NCBI GenBank assembly: GCA_029098205.1 | Contig: JAQXNW010000070.1 | Span: 1-7,173, forward strand | Reading direction: 5' to 3' | Source: Eubacteriales bacterium | GTDB taxonomy: Bacteria; Bacillota; Clostridia; Peptostreptococcales; Anaerovoracaceae | DNA: 7,173 bases | Part shown: positions 1-4,103 of the stretch, piece by piece | Position numbering within the stretch: position 1 is the stretch's first letter | Layout of the letters: each line of letters starts with the position of its first letter | Notes under the pieces: generated by a model | Database searches by the model: none | The model's input: only the letters and a program-made list of their open reading frames with translations | What the model was told of the DNA's origin: nothing | Translations under genes and position numbers: made by a program

Positions 1-16
1 GGAATGTACTTTCAAA

Positions 17-151
17 ACCGAATCCGGTGACAATAGCGAAGAGGATCCACCTGTACCCATCCCGAACACAGAAGTTAAGCTCTTCCGCGCCGAAGATACT
101 TGGCGGGCGACTGCCTGGGAAATTAGGGCGTTGCCGGTTCGGTCTTTTTTT
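17..151 (+). other. Extended 5S precursor helix followed by a T-tract
   Basis: Outside the mature 5S ends, ACCGAA (17-22) can pair with TTCGGT (138-143), continuing the terminal helix by six base pairs. The resulting stem of about 14 bp would be a maturation substrate; in Bacillus this step is done by RNase M5. A run of seven T (145-151) follows directly, so the helix plus T-run resembles an intrinsic terminator. Because tRNA-Glu starts eight bases later, full termination here seems unlikely. Partial termination or simple processing are both possible. Confidence 0.5.
24..138 (+). rRNA. rrf: 5S ribosomal RNA
   Basis: Component of the large ribosomal subunit. The conserved core is visible: GCGAAGAGG near the 5' side, CCCATCCCGAACACAGAAG around 57-75, then GTTAAGCTCTTC. 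The terminal helix forms between CCGGTGAC (24-31) and GTTGCCGG (130-137) with two G-U pairs, which sets the mature ends to within a base or two. The length of about 115 nt is normal. The gene sits at the left edge, so the 23S gene is expected just upstream, and the first 23 bases would be 23S-5S spacer. It is followed at once by two tRNA genes, as in many Bacillota rRNA operons. Confidence 0.96.
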
Positions 152-158
152 CTATTGT

Positions 159-230
159 GGCTCCGTGGTCAAGTGGTTAAGACACCGCCCTTTCACGGCG
201 GTAACTCGAGTTCGAGTCTCGACGGAGTCA
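159..230 (+). tRNA. tRNA-Glu (anticodon UUC)
   Basis: Cloverleaf of 72 nt. The acceptor stem is GGCTCCG (159-165) with CGGAGTC (223-229), containing one G-U pair, and the discriminator is A230. The anticodon stem CCGCC/GGCGG encloses a seven-base loop, CTTTCAC, with anticodon TTC at 192-194, reading GAA/GAG. The T-loop motif GTTCGAGTC is present. CCA is not encoded (TCA follows), so it must be added by the nucleotidyltransferase. It is probably co-transcribed with the 5S gene. Confidence 0.96.
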
Positions 231-267
231 TCAGGAAAGGTCTGCCGTTTGAAAAGAGCGAGCAGGC

Positions 268-284
268 CTTCTTTGTCAAAGAAG
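268..284 (+). repeat. Perfect inverted repeat in the tRNA spacer
   Basis: CTTCTTTG and CAAAGAAG are exact inverted copies around a single T in the 67-base spacer between the two tRNA genes. In RNA they would form a small hairpin with the closest pairs opened. No T-run follows, so it is not a terminator. It may separate the two tRNA precursors or guide their processing. This is inference from base pairing only. Confidence 0.4.
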
Positions 285-297
285 CAGAAAGAGACGG

Positions 298-377
298 GCG
301 CGATTGGCGGAATTGGCAGACGCGCCAGATTTAGGTTCTGGTGAGAGATCGTGTGGGTTCAAGTCCCGCATCGCGCA
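298..377 (+). tRNA. tRNA-Leu (anticodon UAG)
   Basis: Class II tRNA of 80 nt with a long variable arm. The acceptor stem is GCGCGAT (298-304) with ATCGCGC (370-376), and the discriminator is A377, the usual leucine identity base. The anticodon stem CCAGA/TCTGG holds the loop TTTAGGT with anticodon TAG at 332-334, reading CUN codons. The T-arm carries GGTTCAAGTCC. CCA is not encoded. It is the last RNA gene of the operon and is followed by a terminator. Confidence 0.96.
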
Positions 378-385
378 TAGAAGAG

Positions 386-432
386 AGAGGGGATCGCTGC
401 AGGAGGCTGTGCGGTCCTCTTTCTTTGTTTTT
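386..432 (+). terminator. Intrinsic terminator of the rRNA-tRNA operon
   Basis: AGAGGG then GATCGC (386-397) pairs with GCGGTC then CTCTTT (411-422), about 12 bp including G-U pairs. A smaller CAG/CTG pairing lies inside the loop. The T-rich tail CTTTGTTTTT follows. Its position nine bases after tRNA-Leu fits the end of the stable-RNA operon. Confidence 0.7.
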
Positions 433-501
433 GCTCCCATTCGTTTTGCCCGGGCCGTTTCGTTACTATTTCGGTTTTTCCTGTTTTTTTCCTAAATCTT
501 A

Positions 502-510
502 TGGCATAAT
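502..510 (+). promoter_or_regulatory. Possible extended -10 promoter for the PolC-like gene
   Basis: TGGCATAAT matches the extended -10 form TGnTATAAT with one difference. No good -35 box lies 17 bases upstream, where the sequence is only T-rich. A start near 517 would give a leader of about 30 nt before the TTG codon. TATTAT at 511-516 is an alternative -10. The gene follows a terminator on the same strand, so some promoter is expected here. Confidence 0.35.
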
Positions 511-547
511 TATTATAGGTATATACTTATTGGGAGGTTTATGTCTT

Positions 548-1654
548 TTGCGTCAGCTTATAGAGAAAAAGTTACAGGAATATTATGGCAGAAATATTCC
601 GGTTCGGATCCTTGATCGAGTCAGTTTTGAACTTAAAAGAATGGAGGAGTGCGGTCTTTCACGGGAATTCTTTTTGCTGCACCGCCTTGTACGTGTATTA
701 AAATCCCGGCAGATTCCTTTTTACCTAGGAGGAGAGGCTTCATCTTCGATTCTTCTTTATTTACTGGGCGCGTCTTCCGTAAATCCGCTTCAAGCGCATT
801 ACTACAATCCGATCGAGCGAAAAATTGAATTCTCGGATGAAGCTGAGGATGGGTATGATCTTCCGGATCGCAGCGCTCCTTGGATTTCCGACGGGCATAA
901 TGTCTCCGCGGAGATTTTCTGGGGAACCGGAAGTTCTGATGAAGGGAATATCTGTCCAAATATCTCACTCCGTCTTCCGGAACGGGCATTTTCAAAAATA
1001 CGAAGAAGAATGCTGACCGACGCGAAGTACGATGGGTTAGAGAAGAAAGATATTGTACATGGTCGTGGATTTCAGTGCGGACATATTTTTTTGTCCGGGA
1101 ATATGGCGCTCCCGGAGAAGGAAATCACCTGGTATTATCCTTTGTCCGCGAAGAAAGTCCGTGAATATGAGCTTCAGAATTTTTCAACTGCTCTTCGGCT
1201 AGATCCAAATACGGATGCAATTCCGAAGACATTTTTGGGAGTTCTACGAATCTTCGGTCTTACGCGCGGGAGCTGGTCGCATGTCAACAATCAGCGAACG
1301 GCGGAAAACAGCGGAATGAATGAGGAAACATATTTCAGCCTGGAGGATTTCGGGTATTCCCTGGATGTTGTACCGGCTTTTTATGACGATGTGTTTGATA
1401 TGGTTCTTCGGGAAGGGTATCCGGAAGAAGAGGCATATTATGAAGCAAAGCGTGTGAGTCTTGGCAGAGGTTTAAGTGAAAGAACAAAGGATGTTCTGTA
1501 TGACAGACCGGAAATTCCATGGTGCAATTCTGCCATCCGCCTGTATTCGAAAGCACATGCTTTGGAATATCTTCTGATGGATTACCGGATTTTCCGGGAA
1601 GAAGGAAGAAAAAAGGAAAGAATTGAGGAAGCTGGAGTCAGGGAAAATAAATGA
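548..1654 (+). CDS. PolC-like protein lacking polymerase catalytic and zinc-binding residues
   Basis: A 368-residue protein aligning from memory with the C-terminal polymerase part of Gram-positive DNA polymerase III PolC (about 1,430 aa). Preserved landmarks are SSVNPLQAHYY (76-86), GYDLPDR (102-108), DGHNV (115-119), PKTFLGVLRIFGLTRGSW (226-243, PolC has PKTF..L..ISGLSHGTD), DDVFDMVLREGYPEEEA (280-296), KRVSLGRGL (301-309) and YSKAHALEYLLMDYRI (333-348). The residues that make PolC an enzyme are gone: PolC PDIDLNFS corresponds without gaps to GNICPNIS (133-140), so both palm aspartates become Asn134 and Cys136. The four zinc cysteines are replaced by Asn, Glu, Ala and Ile. A third carboxylate, LRLD (216-219), may remain. 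The exonuclease, OB and PHP parts and some palm and finger segments are missing. The start is chosen as TTG because GGGAGG (532-537) lies 10 bases upstream; the ATG at 541 is out of frame and too close. No polymerase activity is expected, and the role is unknown. Confidence 0.8.
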   Translation: MRQLIEKKLQEYYGRNIPVRILDRVSFELKRMEECGLSREFFLLHRLVRVLKSRQIPFYLGGEASSSILLYLLGASSVNPLQAHYYNPIERKIEFSDEAEDGYDLPDRSAPWISDGHNVSAEIFWGTGSSDEGNICPNISLRLPERAFSKIRRRMLTDAKYDGLEKKDIVHGRGFQCGHIFLSGNMALPEKEITWYYPLSAKKVREYELQNFSTALRLDPNTDAIPKTFLGVLRIFGLTRGSWSHVNNQRTAENSGMNEETYFSLEDFGYSLDVVPAFYDDVFDMVLREGYPEEEAYYEAKRVSLGRGLSERTKDVLYDRPEIPWCNSAIRLYSKAHALEYLLMDYRIFREEGRKKERIEEAGVRENK

Positions 1655-1664
1655 TTTATTTCCC
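1641..1664. terminator. Possible bidirectional terminator between convergent genes
   Basis: GGGAAAATAAAT and GATTTATTTCCC form a near-perfect inverted repeat with one bulged A. The hairpin carries GGGAAA/TTTCCC at its base and an AT-rich top, and it contains the stop codons of both flanking genes. It could end transcription in both directions. The weakness is that no long T-run follows on either strand. Confidence 0.35.
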
Positions 1665-2744
1665 GGATTCAGACAGCCAGGTTATATTTTTCAGAAAAGC
1701 AAGCACGAAGGCATTCAGCTCCAGAGAAAGGCTGGTGTCTTCTTTTTTTATAATGAGATACCCGCTTCGAAATCCCGGGAAATGATGGAATTCGCCGGGA
1801 ATGTTTTCAGAGCCGAGAATCCCCTCTGCATCGAGAATCTGAACGCCTGTTTTGAATTTTTCCAGCGGAAAGCGAATCTCCGCAAGATTTTTTGAGGCAG
1901 AGGATATGAGATGATAGGGAACATCTGCGGAAGGAAAAGCAATATATTCTTTCAGGCCGGTTTTTCCGGACAGACGCACCTCCAAAGCGCCCTGAAGCAC
2001 TGCGATATTCTGCACGATAAAGGGTCCCTTGGGAAAGCCCAGTTTCTGCATCGCATCGTGAAGCCGGGCTCTTTTTAATATAGGAAGAAGACGAGTGAGC
2101 TGCAGTATATCATCGTGATTGTGGAGAAGGATCGTTCTTTCGGCTTCTTCTGTCGGTTTCTCCAGATAGGATTCGTATTCCCGGATACTTTCGCCGCCGT
2201 CGATCCGGTCTTTCCGCAGGTGGTCGATACCCAGCAGCTTTTCAACGCTTTTTTGACTTAACGATGACATAACTTCTGCAAGCGGAGAATAGGAACGGAT
2301 GATCTGGTAAAGATCCAGATGATAGATATGCCGGAAAGCCTGCTCCGCTTCTTCGCTAAGACCATATTTCGCCGCGCGTGCTTTGAAAAAAGGAATATCA
2401 AAACTTCGTCCGTTAAATGTGAGAAGGAAGGACTGCGTATTAAGAAAAGACAAAGTTTTTCGGATCAGATGTTCTTCCTGCTCCGGGGTTTCCGCGAAAA
2501 ACTGTACAGCGTGATAGGTCCCGTTCTTTTCTTCCAGAAAGCCGGAAAGAATGATCGGGTCTCTTCGGCTGGATAATCCGAGGGTTTCCAAATCAAAAGC
2601 GGTCGGTGCTGCTTCACCGAAGTACATCTGGTAGGCACGGCTGCGAAACGGTATAAACTTTCCCTGATCTTCGAAAATTTTCATTAAGAAAACAAATGAG
2701 AGTCTGACCGTCTGAAACGGTGAAAGACGCTCCCTCCTTTCCAT
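1656..2744 (-). CDS. YprB-like RNase H-fold (DEDD-type) 3'-5' exonuclease
   Basis: The 362-residue protein carries a DnaQ/RNase H-like exonuclease domain at about 45-222, as in the YprB family. Visible motifs are Exo I FDLETLGL (D51, E53), Exo II TFNGRSFDIPFF (N111, D116), a conserved HLDLY segment (D144) and Exo III HNHDDIL (D212, or D211). These acidic residues would bind two metal ions to cleave RNA or DNA from the 3' end. The substrate is not predictable. Residues 225-362 form a second part I do not recognise. The start is uncertain: the first ATG (2744) has only GGGA close upstream, while a strong AAAGGAGGG lies just inside the frame (2732-2740) with no usable start after it. Met21 (2684), beginning MKIFEDQ, is an alternative without a binding site. 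The gene converges on the PolC-like gene with one base between stop codons. Confidence 0.82.
   Translation of the reverse strand: MERRERLSPFQTVRLSFVFLMKIFEDQGKFIPFRSRAYQMYFGEAAPTAFDLETLGLSSRRDPIILSGFLEEKNGTYHAVQFFAETPEQEEHLIRKTLSFLNTQSFLLTFNGRSFDIPFFKARAAKYGLSEEAEQAFRHIYHLDLYQIIRSYSPLAEVMSSLSQKSVEKLLGIDHLRKDRIDGGESIREYESYLEKPTEEAERTILLHNHDDILQLTRLLPILKRARLHDAMQKLGFPKGPFIVQNIAVLQGALEVRLSGKTGLKEYIAFPSADVPYHLISSASKNLAEIRFPLEKFKTGVQILDAEGILGSENIPGEFHHFPGFRSGYLIIKKEDTSLSLELNAFVLAFLKNITWLSESGK
2707..2721. repeat. Small inverted repeat near the 5' end of the exonuclease gene
   Basis: ACCGT and ACGGT flank a five-base loop, CTGAA, lying 24-38 bases inside the first-ATG reading frame. It follows the unused AAAGGAGGG on the minus strand. 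If translation begins at Met21, this hairpin would be in the leader and could affect initiation. Otherwise it is coding sequence and may be chance. Confidence 0.25.
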
Positions 2745-2833
2745 ATCCCAATATTATTATTCCCGTATTTATGTTATTATTCACATGTTAAATAGGCTTA
2801 TAGGACAAAAAACGTGTTTGCCTAATCCCAAGT

Positions 2834-2853
2834 AGGAGGGATATTTATCCTCC
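2834..2853. repeat. Stem-loop near the 3' end of the IS relic
   Basis: GGAGGGATA pairs with TATCCTCCC-type sequence (TTTATCCTCCC) to give about eight pairs with one mismatch. It lies just inside the left inverted repeat and downstream of the transposase relic. No T-run follows on either strand, so it does not look like a terminator. Confidence 0.35.
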
Positions 2854-2880
2854 CTGTAGAGTTCTCCCCAGACAACAGCA

Positions 2881-3201
2881 TCACCCCATGTTGGGATAGC
2901 TGAAGATCGCTTTTATTCTTCTTATGGCAAGATATATGCCATCTACATGCAAAACGTCTTTCTGATCCTCAATGACCGGAGGCATCGGCCACAAATCCCA
3001 GCACTTTGCCGTATTTCTACGAAAAGTTCTGCCGCCGCCAGGCATGTCCGTTTGAGTGCTGCGCCCAAACAGACACTATAAGAATATATTTAACTGCTTC
3101 TAAGAGTTATCGATCTTAGGTATAAATAATGACTTGCATTCAGGACAAAACCATCTCTGCATGCCGGAACTATTCTTTCCGTGTCTGATACATTGATACA
3201 T
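2881..3201 (-). pseudogene. IS1249-type transposase remnant
   Basis: Read from the ATG at 3201, the frame gives a zinc-ribbon-like start, RHGKNSSGMQRWFCPEC, then KIDNS. It stops at TAG (3102-3100) and continues in the same frame through a second TAG (3078-3076). After that it reads TDMPGGGRTFRRNTAKCWD, LWPMPP and VDGIYLA, which match my recollection of the IS1249 transposase N-terminal half (MPGQGRTFRR, WEIWPMPP, DGIYLA). It then jumps directly to RRIKAIF, a segment I recall near the C terminus (RRIKAVFWW), and ends at TGA (2883-2881). Two in-frame stops plus loss of the central catalytic region show it cannot make transposase. The first Cys pair of the zinc ribbon is also not intact. Confidence 0.75.
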
Positions 3202-3243
3202 TTGGCTCCGCTTTTGTCCTATACGCCAAAAAATAACGGGTAA

Positions 3244-3283
3244 ATAAAAAACGAAACAGGCCGCTTCACAGCGGTCCGCTTCG
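3244..3283 (-). terminator. Strong intrinsic terminator, minus strand
   Basis: On the minus strand, CGAAGCGGACCGCT and AGCGGCCTGTTTCG pair over 14 positions with one mismatch and two G-U pairs around a GTGA tetraloop. Six T follow (3251-3246), then ATTT. On the plus strand the hairpin is followed by CAAAAGG, so it works in the minus direction only. No minus-strand gene ends here, supporting a short RNA upstream. Confidence 0.8.
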
Positions 3284-3336
3284 TTCAAAAGGGGTATTGG
3301 GATTAGAGATTAATAAGGCTATCACTGATAACCTAT
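3246..3336 (-). ncRNA. Candidate small RNA, about 90 nt, family not recognised
   Basis: A self-contained transcription unit with no reading frame of note. A near-consensus promoter (3371-3343) predicts a start at about A3336. The RNA would begin with a seven-pair hairpin (3333-3317, GGTTATC/GATAGCC, loop AGT). A pyrimidine- and C-rich single-stranded stretch follows, including CTAATCCCAATACCCC (3306-3291), and it ends in a strong terminator hairpin. A short hairpin, exposed C-rich linker and terminator is the layout of many trans-acting regulatory RNAs in Bacillota (RoxS/RsaE type), but I do not recognise this one. It lies between the IS relic and nudF. It could instead be a transcription-attenuating leader whose downstream gene was displaced when the IS inserted. 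Confidence 0.55.
3317..3333 (-). repeat. 5' hairpin of the candidate small RNA
   Basis: On the minus strand, GGTTATC pairs with GATAGCC (seven pairs including one G-U) around the loop AGT. It begins three or four nucleotides after the predicted transcription start, where it could protect the 5' end. Confidence 0.5.
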
Positions 3337-3342
3337 AAAAGT

Positions 3343-3371
3343 ATTATATGTCATTCATCTTGTAATTTCAA
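3343..3371 (-). promoter_or_regulatory. Sigma-A-type promoter of the candidate small RNA
   Basis: On the minus strand, TTGAAA (3371-3366) and TATAAT (3348-3343) are separated by exactly 17 bases. The -10 box is perfect and the -35 box has four of six consensus bases. There is no minus-strand protein gene downstream before the terminator 60 bases away, which is why it is assigned to a small RNA. Confidence 0.65.
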
Positions 3372-3388
3372 TAGGTAAAGTATCGAAT

Positions 3389-3439
3389 TTTGTACATATC
3401 CGAAGCGTCGGCGAAGATTTTCGTTTACATTTGTACATA
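3389..3439. promoter_or_regulatory. Pair of TTTGTACATA direct repeats, possible operator
   Basis: TTTGTACATA occurs exactly at 3389-3398 and 3430-3439, 41 bases apart (close to four helical turns). The core TGTACA is palindromic. The spacer contains small inverted repeats, CCGA/TCGG and CGAA/TTCG. The pair lies between the divergent promoters of the candidate small RNA (minus) and nudF (plus), upstream of both. A regulator binding both copies is plausible, but no regulator gene is adjacent. Confidence 0.4.
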
Positions 3440-3498
3440 ATAAGTGGAAAAAGAAGACAGAATGAGTATGGAATACAGAAAACGGATGGGTCGATTTG

Positions 3499-3507
3499 TG
3501 ATATAAT
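3499..3507 (+). promoter_or_regulatory. Extended -10 promoter of nudF-xerD
   Basis: TGATATAAT is a perfect extended -10 (TGnTATAAT). The -35 region 17 bases upstream is poor, which extended -10 promoters tolerate. A start near 3514 gives a leader of about 32 nt carrying AAGGAG (3531-3536). Confidence 0.6.
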
Positions 3508-3545
3508 AAAAAAAGTTATTGTAAACTATGAAGGAGTATGGCGGA

Positions 3546-4103
3546 ATGGCATTTGAAGAAAAAACACTTCATTCTGAATTAGTTTTTCGTGGGCAGCTGG
3601 TGAACCTCCGGAAAGATGAGGTAGAAACAGTGGACGGAACTTCGTTTCGTGAAATTGTGGAACATTGTCCGGGCGCAGCAATTGTCGCTTTGAAAGAGGA
3701 TGGGTCGGTCATAATGGAAAGGCAGTACCGGAAGCCGCTGGAGGGTGTAGCCTATGAAATTCCGGCAGGGAAAGTGGAACCCGGGGAAGAGCCTCTCAAG
3801 GCCGCCATCCGCGAGCTGAAGGAAGAAACCGGATATACGGCGGATAAGATGCGTTTTCTTACAGCCGCGTATCCTACCATCGGATACTGCACGGAGAAAC
3901 TGTTTTTTTATCTGGCCACAGGACTTTGTCCCGGTGAGACGAATCTGGATCCGAATGAGTCGATCGACATAGAGGAGGTTCCGTTTGAGAAGGTCCTGTC
4001 GCAGGTGATGCGCGGGGAAACCATCGATGCGAAAGCACAGATTGGCATCTTGATGACGAATGAATTGATCCGCAGCGGAGAATTGGAGGATTATCTTAAA
4101 TGA
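3546..4103 (+). CDS. nudF: ADP-ribose pyrophosphatase (Nudix hydrolase)
   Basis: A cytoplasmic enzyme that hydrolyses ADP-ribose to AMP and ribose 5-phosphate. The 185-residue protein has a complete Nudix box at 75-97: G75, E81, R89-E90-L91, E93-E94, G96, Y97, with the glutamates binding Mg2+. Upstream, VAYEIPAGKVEPGE is the typical lead-in of the ADP-ribose group, with a Pro (P110) shortly after the box as in that subfamily. Length is normal for NudF/YqkG. The start is set at ATG 3546, nine bases after AAGGAG. The earlier in-frame ATG at 3528 precedes that site and would put it inside the gene. The stop overlaps the xerD start (ATGA), so the two are translationally coupled; I recall a similar neighbourhood of yqkG and ripX in Bacillus. 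Confidence 0.9.
   Translation: MAFEEKTLHSELVFRGQLVNLRKDEVETVDGTSFREIVEHCPGAAIVALKEDGSVIMERQYRKPLEGVAYEIPAGKVEPGEEPLKAAIRELKEETGYTADKMRFLTAAYPTIGYCTEKLFFYLATGLCPGETNLDPNESIDIEEVPFEKVLSQVMRGETIDAKAQIGILMTNELIRSGELEDYLK

Larger units (their letters stand above)
2795..3227 (-). mobile_element. Decayed, internally deleted IS1249-like (IS256-family) element
   Basis: GGCTTATAGGACAAAA (2795-2810, plus strand) and GGCGTATAGGACAAAA (3227-3212, minus strand) are terminal inverted repeats matching at 15 of 16 positions. Between them, on the minus strand, is a transposase relic that retains N-terminal and apparent C-terminal coding pieces but lacks the middle. At about 433 bp it is far shorter than a full IS of this type, which I recall as near 1.2-1.4 kb. 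No clear target-site duplication is seen (left flank TTAAATA, right flank AAAAAATA), consistent with age. It accounts for more than half of the non-coding stretch between the exonuclease and nudF genes. Confidence 0.65.

Noticed and set aside
27..495. Open frames across the 5S and tRNA region
   Set aside because: They lie over clearly folded 5S, tRNA-Glu and tRNA-Leu genes and have no ribosome binding sites.
341..547. Longer N terminus for the PolC-like gene from an ATG at 341
   Set aside because: It would start inside tRNA-Leu and run through the operon terminator; the extra residues do not resemble PolC.
3100..3288. A 62-residue minus-strand protein
   Set aside because: Its first 30 residues come from the terminator hairpin and IS end, and the rest is the truncated transposase start, so it is not an independent gene.
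2822..3306. CTAATCCCAA/TTGGGATTAG as ends of a larger enclosing transposon
   Set aside because: Only ten bases match, no duplication flanks them, and the pair does not bracket the 16-base repeats in a consistent way (27 bases outside on one side, 79 inside on the other). The match is better explained by the small RNA linker or by chance.
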